Shown: piece after piece, positions 18,181 through 27,560 of the stretch
Numbering within the stretch: the stretch's first letter is position 1
Layout: every line of letters starts with the position of its first letter
The notes under the pieces: model-generated
Told to the model about the DNA's origin: nothing
The model's input: only the letters and a program-made list of their open reading frames with translations
Database searches by the model: none
Program-made: the position numbers and the translations under genes
Source: Bradyrhizobium sp. CCBAU 53338
GTDB lineage: Bacteria; Pseudomonadota; Alphaproteobacteria; Rhizobiales; Xanthobacteraceae
Assembly (NCBI RefSeq): GCF_015291665.1
Contig: NZ_CP030049.1
Coordinates: 744,001 to 808,000, forward strand
Length of the DNA stretch: 64,000 nucleotides
Direction: 5' to 3'

Positions 18181-19991
18181 CAGATCGGACGACCATCCCG
18201 GGATCATGGCCGCGATCAGATCGGCGCCTACCTCTGAGCGAATTGCTAGCGCGCTGGCCGTTTCTTCAGATAGCACCGCTGCTGACGTTTCTATCCGTCG
18301 TATTTGTACTGCCTGTCGGCGGAATTCTTGTTCTCAGCCTCTTTGACGCTCACGGTGCGCTGACGCTAGAGAATTTTTCGCGAGTATTTAAGACCAATCT
18401 ATACGTTAGCGTGCTCGTGCGAACGATTCAAACCGCTGCTTGGGCCACCGGGATCTGCCTGACGCTCGGTTACCCCGTTGCATATGCACTCTCCAAAGCA
18501 AATGCAGGGGTTCGAGCAGCAATCCTGACGTCCGTTCTGGTGCCGCTTTGGACTAGCTTTCTGATCCGCAATCTGTCACTGATTATTATCTTCGGTCGCC
18601 GCGGTTTGATCAACGTAACCGGCTTGAAGTTGAGCTGGCTCGATCATTCGATCGCCTTCCTCTACAACTGGAACGGCGTGATGATCGGCCTGAGCAGCTC
18701 GCTTTTGCCTTTGGCGATTATTACGATGTACTCCGTAATGGAGGGCATCGAGCCGAACTTGGAAAAAGCGGCGAGCACGCTGGGTGCCCGCCCCTCCCAT
18801 GGTTTTTGGCGGGTCTATTTTCCTCTGTCGTTACCGGGAGTGGCGGCCGGCGGTATCTTGATCTTTGTGAGTGCTCTTGGGTTTTTCATCACGCCGCAGC
18901 TGCTCGGGAGTCCTCGGGAAACGATGATCGCTCAATTGATCATCGAACAAGTTACCGAGGTGTTGCACTGGAACTTCGCTGCGGCGATATCCGCCATGCT
19001 GTTGCTGGCAACACTTATTTCCTTCTTTCTGTTTGATCGGGTGGTTGGAATGCACATTCTGACCGGAGAAGAGGGCGACCAGCATCCGTCGAGACTGAAC
19101 CGAATGCTCCGCCGTGGCGGAATGAAACTAATCAACGGAATTTCATGGATTACCGCCAGCTTCGGATTGGTCGCCGAAAAACTGACGGGACGGACGGTGA
19201 AGCTCAGGCAAAGGGTGAGTAGACCCATTCTGTCGATGGTTTCGCTGGCAATTGCGTTGTTCTTGATACTTCCGATCTTCTGTATCGTTCCGATTTCATT
19301 CTCTAACAGCCTTCTGTTCGGCTGGCCGCCCCAGGGTTTCTCACTCCGATGGTACACGTCGGTCCTTAGCTCACCAATCTGGGTATTGGCTTTCTGGCGA
19401 TCGGTTGGCATCGCCGCCATCACCAGCTTGATGGCCATTGCCATCGCTATTCCGGCGGCACTATTTCTCGTTCGTCAAAAGACGAGGGCAAAGTTCCTGA
19501 TAATTCTGCTGCTGACCATTCCGATTTTTCTGCCTCATATCATCACGGCGGTCGCGCTGTTCTACGCTTATGCCCGCTTCGGGCTGATTGGCACATGGGT
19601 CGGATTGATCATGGGGCATATGGTGTTTGCGCTGCCCTATGCCACGATGTCACTGATGGCCGTGCTCAAAAATTACAATCGTTCGTTGGACTATGCCGCA
19701 TGGACGATGGGCGCGTCAAAATTCAAGACCTTCCGATATATCATGCTGCCGATCATCAAGCCTGGAGTTTATGGCGCGTTTCTTTTCGCATTCATCCAGT
19801 CGTTTGACGAAGTGACGATTTCTCTGTTTGTCACGGGAGGCAGCTTCACCACGCTTCCGAAGCAGCTATACCAACAGGCAGTGTACGGGGCGTCACCGGA
19901 GTTGGCAGCAGTGTCGACGCTACTCCTGGCGTTAATTCTCGGATTTATGCTCATAGCCAATTCCGTTGGCGGGACGTCCAGACGCGTGTAG
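18177..19991 (+). CDS. ABC transporter permease, two domains fused (PotB-PotC-like)
   Basis: About 604 residues holding two successive permease domains that are usually separate proteins. Each has about six hydrophobic helices and a cytoplasmic ATPase-docking EAA loop: LEKAASTLGARPSHGFWRV in the first half and LDYAAWTMGASKFKTFRYI in the second. The GTG at 18177 overlaps the ATPase stop (GTGA), so translation is coupled. Forms the whole membrane channel as a single chain, a layout known from some iron and opine-type importers. A scrap of a second copy of its C-terminus remains at 5031-5222 on the minus strand. Confidence 0.9.
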   Translation: MTDRTTIPGSWPRSDRRLPLSELLARWPFLQIAPLLTFLSVVFVLPVGGILVLSLFDAHGALTLENFSRVFKTNLYVSVLVRTIQTAAWATGICLTLGYPVAYALSKANAGVRAAILTSVLVPLWTSFLIRNLSLIIIFGRRGLINVTGLKLSWLDHSIAFLYNWNGVMIGLSSSLLPLAIITMYSVMEGIEPNLEKAASTLGARPSHGFWRVYFPLSLPGVAAGGILIFVSALGFFITPQLLGSPRETMIAQLIIEQVTEVLHWNFAAAISAMLLLATLISFFLFDRVVGMHILTGEEGDQHPSRLNRMLRRGGMKLINGISWITASFGLVAEKLTGRTVKLRQRVSRPILSMVSLAIALFLILPIFCIVPISFSNSLLFGWPPQGFSLRWYTSVLSSPIWVLAFWRSVGIAAITSLMAIAIAIPAALFLVRQKTRAKFLIILLLTIPIFLPHIITAVALFYAYARFGLIGTWVGLIMGHMVFALPYATMSLMAVLKNYNRSLDYAAWTMGASKFKTFRYIMLPIIKPGVYGAFLFAFIQSFDEVTISLFVTGGSFTTLPKQLYQQAVYGASPELAAVSTLLLALILGFMLIANSVGGTSRRV

Positions 19992-20062
19992 CGCTTGCAT
20001 CGGTTGGATGGGCCGACATTAGAGCCGTCAGTTCGAGGCAATGGTTAGTGAGGAGGCCAACA

Positions 20063-21130
20063 ATGAATAGAAGGCAATTCGTCAAGATAGCTGCGCTATC
20101 CGGCGCGACTTTCCCACTACCCGCCATCGTCGGACGCGCATCGGCGGCCGGTGAGACCCTCTATGTTGCGGATGCGGGCGGTGCGTACACCGAGTCCTAC
20201 AAGAAGGTTATCTATACGCCCTTTACTGCAAGCACGGGAATTGATGTCGTTCCGGTCGTTCGGCCAGCCCAAGCGCTGGCTCAGATGAAGACCATGGTGG
20301 AAACGCAGAACTATACGTTCGATGTGCATGGGGCCGCCGGTCTCGATGAAGGTGTCCGCTACGATGCTGAGGGGCTCAGCGAACGAATTGAGTTGCCGAG
20401 GTCAATATATGACGACCTTCCTGACTCCATCAGAAATGTTCCGGGCTTCTATCCGGACTCCGTTGCAGCGTTTGCGACGGTATATCGGCCGTTAGCGACA
20501 AAACGGGATCTGAAACGAGTTGCCGATATTTGGGACATGTCCATTCCGGGAGTTCGCTCGCTGCGTACTGGCGGTCGCGACAACATAGAATGGGCGCTTC
20601 GAGCGGATGGCGTTCCCGCGGGACCGGCCATTATCAATGAGCTGAAAACAAAAGCCGGGTGGGAGCGCGCATTTCGAAAATTGGATGAGATCAAACCGAA
20701 AATCCTGACTTGGTGGAGTACGGCCCCACAAAGCGCTCAGCTTCTGCAAGCTCAGGAGATCGATATTACAGCGACGTATGCGAACCGGGCTGCAACGCTG
20801 ATCCGGCAAGGTGAGAACCTCAAAGTGCTTTGGAACGAAGGTTATTACACTGCCTATGGGTACGTCATCCCAAAAGGCAATCCAAAGGTCCATTTGGTGC
20901 AGAAGCTCATCGAGTTCTCATTGGATCCGAAGCGTCAAGCCGCGCTTGCTTCCGAGTTGATGCAAGGAAGCGCCTCGAAAAGTGCCTTCGAATTTATCGA
21001 CAAGAAGGTGCTCGAGTACGTCCCGACGCAACCAGATAATTTCAAGCAGATGGTCCCGTTGGACGTGGCTTTTTGGGGAGAGAATCTCACGAAATCGAAT
21101 GAGCTGTTCAATCAGTGGCTTGTGAAATGA
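20063..21130 (+). CDS. ABC transporter substrate-binding protein, PotD-like (first of tandem pair)
   Basis: A 355-residue periplasmic binding protein. MNRRQFVKIA is a twin-arginine-type signal start and cleavage is likely after GRASAAG. The mature part begins ETLYVADAGGAYTE, typical of extracellular solute-binding family 1/8 proteins for polyamines and opine-like compounds. ATG 20063 is chosen because AGGAGG lies just upstream. It captures the substrate for the fused permease and PotA-like ATPase. The next gene encodes a close paralogue, and a third, broken copy lies at 3979-5030. Confidence 0.9.
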   Translation: MNRRQFVKIAALSGATFPLPAIVGRASAAGETLYVADAGGAYTESYKKVIYTPFTASTGIDVVPVVRPAQALAQMKTMVETQNYTFDVHGAAGLDEGVRYDAEGLSERIELPRSIYDDLPDSIRNVPGFYPDSVAAFATVYRPLATKRDLKRVADIWDMSIPGVRSLRTGGRDNIEWALRADGVPAGPAIINELKTKAGWERAFRKLDEIKPKILTWWSTAPQSAQLLQAQEIDITATYANRAATLIRQGENLKVLWNEGYYTAYGYVIPKGNPKVHLVQKLIEFSLDPKRQAALASELMQGSASKSAFEFIDKKVLEYVPTQPDNFKQMVPLDVAFWGENLTKSNELFNQWLVK

Positions 21131-21247
21131 CGAATGATGATCGGCACTATCGGCAACGACCATCCCTTTGAACGCCCCGGGATGATTGCCTCCGACGACA
21201 TTCGATGAAATCCGCGGTCGGCGTAAGTCGCTAACGGAAGGCCAGAA

Positions 21248-22315
21248 ATGAACAGAAGAAAGTTTACTAAGACCACAATGCTGGCGGGCGCAACGTTAGC
21301 AGCACCCGCGATCATGGGTCGCGCTTCGGCAGCGGGCGAAACTCTCTACATTGCAGATGCTGGTGGCTCCGTATCTCAGATTTATAAGGAGCTCTTTTAC
21401 ACTCCTTTCACGGAGGCTACCGGCATCACGGTCGTTCCCGTGGTGCGAGCCGCGCAGCCGCTGCCCCAGATGCAGTCGATGGTCGACACGAAGAATTATA
21501 TCTTCGATGCTTGCATTGGCGCAGGCATGGACGAAGCAGTTCGATATTTGGCTTTGGATTTGGTTGAAAAGATCACCCTTCCAAAACACCTGTATGACGA
21601 CCTTCCGGTGGAGCTGAGGAACCTCGCCGGTTTTGTGCCCGACTCGATATCAGCCTATTCAACGGTTTATCGGACCTCCGCGACCGGGAAAGATCTGACT
21701 TGCGTTGCGGACATGTGGGACAAAGCGATCCCTGGCGTGCGGTCCCTCCGCAACAGCGGCCGGGACAACATCGAGTGGGCATTGCGCGCCGACGGCGTCA
21801 AGCCCGGCCAGGCCATCATAAACGAACTGAAAACAGATGCCGGTTGGATTCGGGCATTCAAGAAGCTCGATCAAATCAAACCGCGGATCGCTATGTGGTG
21901 GACGACGGCGCCGCAGAGCGCGCAGCTGTTACACAGCGGCGAAATCGACATTACCGCGACCTATGTCAACCGGGCAGCGGAGCTTATCGTGCAAGGAGAG
22001 GATCTTAAGATCCTATGGAATCAAGGCTATTACACCGCATATGGCTGGTCGATTCCGAAAGGGAATCCGAAGGTGGCGATGGTTCAGAAGCTCATCGAAT
22101 TCACTCTTGATCCGAAGCGACAAGCCGCGCGTGCAGCGCGCGTCCTGAACGGAACGGCTTCGATCAGCGCCTACCAATATATCGACCCCAAGATCTTGTA
22201 TTTGATCCCGACGCAGCCTGACAACTTTAAGCAGCTCGTGCCCCTCGATGTCAGCTTCTGGGGTGAAAACTTGTCCAAGTCGAATGAAATGTTCAACGCT
22301 TGGCTCATCAAATAA
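21248..22315 (+). CDS. ABC transporter substrate-binding protein, PotD-like (second of tandem pair)
   Basis: A 355-residue paralogue of the preceding protein, identical in length and colinear throughout (GETLYIADAGGS, SIPKGNPKV, YIDPKILYLIPTQPDNFKQ). The signal MNRRKFTKTTMLAGA again has the Arg pair. Two binding proteins with one permease suggest uptake of two related ligands, for example stereoisomers or homologues, through the same channel. The gap of 117 bases between the pair holds no gene. Confidence 0.9.
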   Translation: MNRRKFTKTTMLAGATLAAPAIMGRASAAGETLYIADAGGSVSQIYKELFYTPFTEATGITVVPVVRAAQPLPQMQSMVDTKNYIFDACIGAGMDEAVRYLALDLVEKITLPKHLYDDLPVELRNLAGFVPDSISAYSTVYRTSATGKDLTCVADMWDKAIPGVRSLRNSGRDNIEWALRADGVKPGQAIINELKTDAGWIRAFKKLDQIKPRIAMWWTTAPQSAQLLHSGEIDITATYVNRAAELIVQGEDLKILWNQGYYTAYGWSIPKGNPKVAMVQKLIEFTLDPKRQAARAARVLNGTASISAYQYIDPKILYLIPTQPDNFKQLVPLDVSFWGENLSKSNEMFNAWLIK

Positions 22316-22386
22316 GAGGCTGCGACAGCCGAGCCCGCGCGCAGACGGGTCGAAAGCCTGGCGTCGTTCTCACGGACTAGGAAGCG

Positions 22387-23604
22387 GTGACTAATTTGAA
22401 TACACGAAGCAGATCGAAGCGGGTTGGCAAGATTCAGGTCGATGTCTCCGAGAGCATGGCTCAAAAAGCAAAGTTGAGAGTGGCCTCAGGCAAGCGCGTT
22501 ATCAGCCTTGCACAGGGCGAACCTGACTTCGATACGCCAGAGCACGTTCAGGAAGCGGCAATTGCGGCGATCCGAGCTGGAGAAACCCGCTATACCATCA
22601 ATACGGGTACCATTCAGCTGCGCGAGGCCATCTCGCGCAAGCTGAGACGCGACAACGACTTGGAATACGGAGTCAATCAGATCGTGGTCGCTCCGGGCGC
22701 GAAACCAAGTATATATAATGCCTTCGCCGCAACCTTAAACGACGGCGACGAGGTCATTATACCTGCACCCTATTGGGTGCCGATGCCAGACATGGTGCGG
22801 CTCGCCGGCGGACAGCCGGTGATAGTCGCGTGCGGCGTCGAAAGTGACTTCAAGATGCAGCCTGGACAACTACAGGCGGCCATCACACCTCGGACGCGTT
22901 GGCTTCTTTTGAATTCGCCAAACAATCCGTCGGGATCAATTTACTCAAAGGCGGAATTGCTTTCCTTCGCCGAAATATTGCGTCGCCATCCTAACGTCCT
23001 TGCTTTGTCAGATGACATCTATGAGCACATTCGGTTTGATGGGCGGCCGTTTTACACCTTGGCGCAGATTGCGCCCGATTTGCGGGAGCGCATCCTGACG
23101 GTCAACGGCGTTTCCAAAGCATACGCCATGACGGGTTGGCGTATCGGCTATTGCGCCGGGCCGGATTGGCTGATCAGGGACATTACTCGAGTCTTGTCGC
23201 AAGCGACGGGTGGCGCATGTTCAATCGCGCAGGCTGCTGCTCTGGCCGCACTCGAAGGGCCACAAGATTTCTTAGCCCAGCGCGTAGCTGTGTTCCACCG
23301 GCGGCGAGATTTTGTCTTACCGATCATCAAGGCAATTCCAGGTCTTTCCGCCGAGCGCCCTGAGGGAGGGTTCTATATCTTTGTGAGCTGTACCGATCTG
23401 ATTGGGAAAACGACGCCGGCAGGCGGCCGAATCTCGTCTGATAGCGTTCTGTGCGATTACTTACTGGCCGAGGCCGACATCGCAGTTGTACAAGGCGCGG
23501 CCTATGGCCTTTCTCCTTACTTCCGTATCTCCATCGCGTCGTCGGACGACGACTTGCGTACCGCCGTGGCAGCGATCCGCTCCGCGGTTCTAGCCTTACG
23601 CTGA
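22387..23604 (+). CDS. PLP-dependent aminotransferase, class I (aspartate aminotransferase-like, subgroup Ib)
   Basis: A 405-residue fold-type I aminotransferase. The hallmark segments are LAQGEPDFDTP, the NSPNNPSGSIY loop, the aspartate in LSDDIYEHI, the PLP Lys in GVSKAYAMTGWRIGY and the C-terminal substrate Arg in YFRISIAS. This matches the subgroup containing thermophilic and rhizobial aspartate aminotransferases. It starts at a GTG (22387) 14 bases after the only plausible ribosome site, GAAGCG. Its relation to the Ic enzyme at 5766 is distant, so they probably serve different steps. Confidence 0.85.
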   Translation: MTNLNTRSRSKRVGKIQVDVSESMAQKAKLRVASGKRVISLAQGEPDFDTPEHVQEAAIAAIRAGETRYTINTGTIQLREAISRKLRRDNDLEYGVNQIVVAPGAKPSIYNAFAATLNDGDEVIIPAPYWVPMPDMVRLAGGQPVIVACGVESDFKMQPGQLQAAITPRTRWLLLNSPNNPSGSIYSKAELLSFAEILRRHPNVLALSDDIYEHIRFDGRPFYTLAQIAPDLRERILTVNGVSKAYAMTGWRIGYCAGPDWLIRDITRVLSQATGGACSIAQAAALAALEGPQDFLAQRVAVFHRRRDFVLPIIKAIPGLSAERPEGGFYIFVSCTDLIGKTTPAGGRISSDSVLCDYLLAEADIAVVQGAAYGLSPYFRISIASSDDDLRTAVAAIRSAVLALR

Positions 23605-23626
23605 ACCAAATTCGAAGTATCATAAT

Positions 23627-25051
23627 ATGAACGAGATCACTTCCAGTGCCGCCGAGGCGACGCGATCACGTCCACCCGTGACCGCCTTCCTTGCTGATTG
23701 GGTTACGAAACTGCGCTTTTCCGACATCCCGACAGAGGCGGTGGAGACGACCAAGCGCGCTTTCGCAGACACGTTGTCTGTGACGCTTGCGGGCGCAGGC
23801 GAGGCGGCCGCAAGCAGGGCGCGTCAAGCTTTGGTCGATGAACCCGGCAAATCGCTGGTTATCGGCACTTCCTTGCGCACGACGGCGAGAACGGCGGCTT
23901 TTCTCAATGGTGTGGCAGCTCATGTGCACGATTTCGATGACGGCAACGCGACTATGCTTGGCCATCCATCCACTGGCATGGTTCCGGCGCTTCTTGCGCT
24001 GGCCGACGAGCGCAACGTTTCGGGCGAACAACTGATCACCGCGTATGTGGCTGGGATGGAAGTCGGCGCCAAGATTGCGCGGGCGATGACCTACCAACAT
24101 AATGCCAACGGTTGGCATACGACGTCGACTTTCGGAACCTTCGCAGCGACGGCTGCATCGGCAAAGCTGTTGGGTTTGGACGCGCAGCAGACCAGAGATG
24201 CGTTGGGGATCGCCGCCTCGATGGCTTGTGGCATCCGTCAGAACTTTGGAACGTCGACCAAGCCCGTCCACGCCGGCCGTGCTGCCGAGAACGGCGTAAT
24301 GGCCGCAAAGCTGGCTCTGGCTGGCATCGACGCAAGCCCGACTGCCATCGAGGGTCATGAAGGTTTCATGCACCTATTCGGTGACTTGAGTGTGATCTGT
24401 TTTGAAGACGCAATGCGCGACATGGGAGCCCCCTTTGAAGTGATGCGCATCAACGTCAAGCTATATCCGGTTTGCGCGATGGTGCTCCCGGCTCTCGACG
24501 TGCTTGTCGAAGGCCTCCGAAATAAAGAGCTTGATCTGGCAGATATAACCTCGGTGCGTTGCGGCACCAGCTATCAAACGCTTAACATCATGCGTTATGA
24601 TCGGCCTGAAAGTCACTTACAGGCAAAATTTAGCTACAGCTATTGCGTGGCTGTGGCACTGCGAAAAGGCGACGTCACGCTAGCCGATTTCACTCCCGAT
24701 GCGCTCAAGGATCCCGCGACGCGCAAGATAATGGAGTCGGTTGAACCTTATGTTCATCCAGACCAGAGCACGCCAGAGCTTTTCGAGCCGCTCTACAGAG
24801 CCGGAAAAGCCTTTACCGAAGTTGATGTCATGCGGCGAGACGGGAGTCTCTTTAAACGGCGCAAATCCAATTATATCGGCTCGAGCAGCGACCCCGTCAG
24901 TTGGGAACATCTGGAGCGGAAATATCGGGCGTGTACTGATGGAATGTTCGATTCCGCCAGGTCGGATCTTATTTTGACACGTTTCCAACATTTGGACAGG
25001 CTGAACCGGGTCGGTACACCAATTCTATTGGGCCTTGAAGAGCTGCAGTGA
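23627..25051 (+). CDS. MmgE/PrpD family protein (first copy)
   Basis: A 474-residue MmgE/PrpD protein. The family includes 2-methylcitrate dehydratase, cis-aconitate decarboxylase and iminodisuccinate epimerase. Visible landmarks are DFDDGNATMLGHPS near residue 105, HANGWHTTSTFG-type sequence near 160, and the C-terminal domain with YVHPDQSTPELFE. The related gene at 34082 has the same architecture. Because an ArgH-type lyase is present, an epimerase acting on an N-substituted amino acid is my preferred guess; dehydratase is the main alternative. Confidence 0.8.
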   Translation: MNEITSSAAEATRSRPPVTAFLADWVTKLRFSDIPTEAVETTKRAFADTLSVTLAGAGEAAASRARQALVDEPGKSLVIGTSLRTTARTAAFLNGVAAHVHDFDDGNATMLGHPSTGMVPALLALADERNVSGEQLITAYVAGMEVGAKIARAMTYQHNANGWHTTSTFGTFAATAASAKLLGLDAQQTRDALGIAASMACGIRQNFGTSTKPVHAGRAAENGVMAAKLALAGIDASPTAIEGHEGFMHLFGDLSVICFEDAMRDMGAPFEVMRINVKLYPVCAMVLPALDVLVEGLRNKELDLADITSVRCGTSYQTLNIMRYDRPESHLQAKFSYSYCVAVALRKGDVTLADFTPDALKDPATRKIMESVEPYVHPDQSTPELFEPLYRAGKAFTEVDVMRRDGSLFKRRKSNYIGSSSDPVSWEHLERKYRACTDGMFDSARSDLILTRFQHLDRLNRVGTPILLGLEELQ

Positions 25052-25067
25052 CGGACAAAGTACGGGC

Positions 25068-25772
25068 ATGTGCGCAAAGCTAGTGGTTCTTGATGCACCG
25101 AGGGTCAGTCACTGCGGTGCTTCGGCTCTGCTGCTCGATGCCGAAGGGCCACTTTCGTTGCAAACGCAGCAACGCATTTGGGCGTTGGATAGAACGGTCC
25201 GGAATTGGCAAGAGGTGACTGACGCGCAGGTGGGATTGAACAGCCTCTTAATCGTTGTCGACCCTTTGACAACGGACACCGAGCCTTTGGCGATGAGATT
25301 TTTGGCGGAATGGAATGGAACGACCGCTTGGTCCGGTAATGGCCGCACACTCGAAATCGGGATCGTTTACGGGGGAGCTGCAGGTCGGCACCTGCGCGAA
25401 GTTGCCGATCGTCTCGGAGTATCGCCGAGCAGGGTGGCTGAATTGCATTCGGCAGGCAATTACACTGTCTTTGCGCCTGGAACGGGTCCAGGCTTCGGCT
25501 TTCTCTTCGGACTGGATAGACGGCTGCACCTGCCACGCCGGCCTGAACCTCAAATGGTACCCAATGGTCCAAATTTGAGCATGGCGGGAGCGCAGACGTC
25601 TCTTGGACCGCCGTTGAAGCCGGGGGAGGAGCCTTCGCTCGTTCCAAGCGGCTGGTACGCACTCGGACATGCACCGGCATCGCCCATACCGTTCGACTTC
25701 AGCAAAACGCCGCCCAACGTTCTTGACCTGGGAGACTGCATTCGTTTCCGAATCGAACGGGTTGAGACATGA
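25068..25772 (+). CDS. pxpB: 5-oxoprolinase subunit B / KipI family
   Basis: About 234 residues of the carboxyltransferase C/D family (KipI, allophanate hydrolase subunit 1). The family core appears as TGPGFGFLFGLDRRLHLPRR followed by the loop GGAQTSLGPP-like sequence and GWYALGHAP. With PxpC and PxpA it opens the lactam of 5-oxoproline at the cost of ATP, giving glutamate. The segment before the core is more diverged than usual (FAPGTGPG instead of GFAPGFAYL). ATG 25068 starts after the MmgE/PrpD stop; the stop overlaps pxpC by ATGA. Confidence 0.75.
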   Translation: MCAKLVVLDAPRVSHCGASALLLDAEGPLSLQTQQRIWALDRTVRNWQEVTDAQVGLNSLLIVVDPLTTDTEPLAMRFLAEWNGTTAWSGNGRTLEIGIVYGGAAGRHLREVADRLGVSPSRVAELHSAGNYTVFAPGTGPGFGFLFGLDRRLHLPRRPEPQMVPNGPNLSMAGAQTSLGPPLKPGEEPSLVPSGWYALGHAPASPIPFDFSKTPPNVLDLGDCIRFRIERVET

Positions 25773-26815
25773 TCGAAGTGCTTCAAACGCTTCCCTTGAA
25801 TTCTGTGCAGGATTTGGGGCGGATAGGGCAACGTCACCATGGAATTGCCCGAACGGGAGCGGCCGACCGGGTCGCTCTATCGGTGGGCAACATCTTGCTT
25901 GGAAATTCCACTGAGGCCGCCGGAATTGAGGTCCAGATGGGTCCCATGCGGTTGCTGTTCAATCAGCAAATCATGGTTGCACTGTGTGGGGCCGATTGTC
26001 AGGCCGTTCTCAACCAACGTCAAGTCGCACCATGGTCGCGTTTCGCGGTTGCGCCGGGCGACGAGCTGGCGATTGGACCGGCACGTATGGGGCTTAGAGC
26101 CTATCTTTGTGTGCCCGGAGGCATCGACGTTCCCGAGGTGCTGGGATCCCGCAGCACCTATTTCAGGCAACGCGTTGGTGGCCTGGAAGGGCGCATGCTT
26201 CGCGTAGGCGACAAGCTAGGCGCTCTGAAAAAGAGTGCGCAGCCGCAACCCGAACTCTCCGTCTTGCCGCCCGACAACGTTCTCGAACGCGGACTTCACG
26301 CATTAGCGGAGCAGGACGATATTGTTCTCCGCGTCGTTCGTGCCGGAGAATATGATGATTTCACATCTAGGTCGCAGCAAACGTTCTGGCGTGATCCCTG
26401 GAGGGTCTCCGCTCAGAGCAATAGAATGGGCTATCGATTGGATGGCGCCGAACTGATGCGTACCGACCCCGGAGAAATGCGATCATGTCCGATCACGCCC
26501 GGGGTGATCCAGGTGCCCCCAGGCGGGCGCCCTATCGTGCAATTGGTCGACGGCAACTCTGCGGGTGGCTATCCGAAAATTGGTTACGTCATAGAAGCCG
26601 ATCTCTGGCGCGTCGCCCAAGCGCGGCCAGGCAGCGTGTTCCGTTTCGTGGAATGTTCGGTAACCGAAGCGCGTAAGGCTCTATCTGAGATCGTGAAATA
26701 TTTGGACAGGCTGGGTTGCCTGATAGCGACGGCCGACAACGGCGGCGTACCAGCGCGCATTTCGCGAGAAACCGAGGCAGGGATGGCGAACGATGAAAAT
26801 CGATATCAATTCTGA
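25769..26815 (+). CDS. pxpC: 5-oxoprolinase subunit C / KipA family
   Basis: A 348-residue carboxyltransferase A/B family protein (KipA, allophanate hydrolase subunit 2). The N-terminus has SVQDLGRIGQRHHGIARTGA, then VALCGADCQAVLN and YLCVPGGIDVPEVLGSRST. The C-terminal part has MGYRLDG and PPGGRPIVQLVDG, all in family order. It partners PxpB, whose gene it overlaps by four bases, and PxpA, whose start lies 23 bases inside this gene. The tight BCA packing argues for one enzyme complex. Confidence 0.85.
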   Translation: MIEVLQTLPLNSVQDLGRIGQRHHGIARTGAADRVALSVGNILLGNSTEAAGIEVQMGPMRLLFNQQIMVALCGADCQAVLNQRQVAPWSRFAVAPGDELAIGPARMGLRAYLCVPGGIDVPEVLGSRSTYFRQRVGGLEGRMLRVGDKLGALKKSAQPQPELSVLPPDNVLERGLHALAEQDDIVLRVVRAGEYDDFTSRSQQTFWRDPWRVSAQSNRMGYRLDGAELMRTDPGEMRSCPITPGVIQVPPGGRPIVQLVDGNSAGGYPKIGYVIEADLWRVAQARPGSVFRFVECSVTEARKALSEIVKYLDRLGCLIATADNGGVPARISRETEAGMANDENRYQF

Positions 26816-27560
26816 CATCGGAGAAGGGTTCGGGCGTTGGCGGCTTTGCGATGACGCCGCTCTGATGGCGCTGATTTCGTCCGCGAATGTGGCCTGCGGT
26901 TTTCACGCGGGTGATGCGGTCATCATGACCGACATGGCGGCGCAGGCGAGAGCGCGGGGAGTGGCGCTAGGAGCGCATGTCGGCCTGCCCGATCTACTAG
27001 GCTTCGGTCGTGTTCCGATGAAGATTGATCCCCACGATATGCGGAAACACGCACTTTACCAGTTGGGCGCTCTCTCGGCGATCGCCAAGGCTGAAGGTTA
27101 TAAGGTGACACATGCCGGTACGCATGGCGTCTTTGGCATGATGTCGCGCGAAACACCGGAATATCTTCAGCTCATCTTCGATGCTTTCAAAGCCTATGAT
27201 CCCGACATCATCGTGCCGGGAGAACCCGGCAGCCCTTGGCAAGCTTACGCGCGGAAGATCGGGTTGCGGACTGTTGGACGAATTTATGCCGACCGGGCCT
27301 ACGAGGAAGACGGCTCGCTCGTTTCGCGAAAGAAGCAGGGAGCAGTCATCAACGATCTCGATCAAATCGCCGCGAGAGCAAGCCAGTTCTTGAATGACGG
27401 CACGGTGACAGCTATCACGGGAAAACGAATCAAGTTGGATGCGAAAAGCATTCTGGTTCATTCAGATACGCCTGGCTCGGTCGAGATTGCCAAGACTTTG
27501 CGCGACACGATTGAGAGAGGCGGTGGACAAGTGACGCCACTGACAGAGCTTGTCGAATAG
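26793..27560 (+). CDS. pxpA: 5-oxoprolinase subunit A / LamB-YcsF family
   Basis: A 255-residue LamB/YcsF protein. The conserved opening is KIDINSDIGEGFGRW, then SANVACGFHAGDAVIM, GAHVGLPDLLGFGRV and the C-terminal VHSDTPGSVEIA. Works with PxpB and PxpC to hydrolyse 5-oxoproline (pyroglutamate) to glutamate. ATG 26793 has no strong ribosome site and lies within pxpC, so it is probably translated by coupling. 5-Oxoproline could come from spontaneous cyclisation of glutamate-like intermediates made by this cluster. Confidence 0.85.
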   Translation: MKIDINSDIGEGFGRWRLCDDAALMALISSANVACGFHAGDAVIMTDMAAQARARGVALGAHVGLPDLLGFGRVPMKIDPHDMRKHALYQLGALSAIAKAEGYKVTHAGTHGVFGMMSRETPEYLQLIFDAFKAYDPDIIVPGEPGSPWQAYARKIGLRTVGRIYADRAYEEDGSLVSRKKQGAVINDLDQIAARASQFLNDGTVTAITGKRIKLDAKSILVHSDTPGSVEIAKTLRDTIERGGGQVTPLTELVE

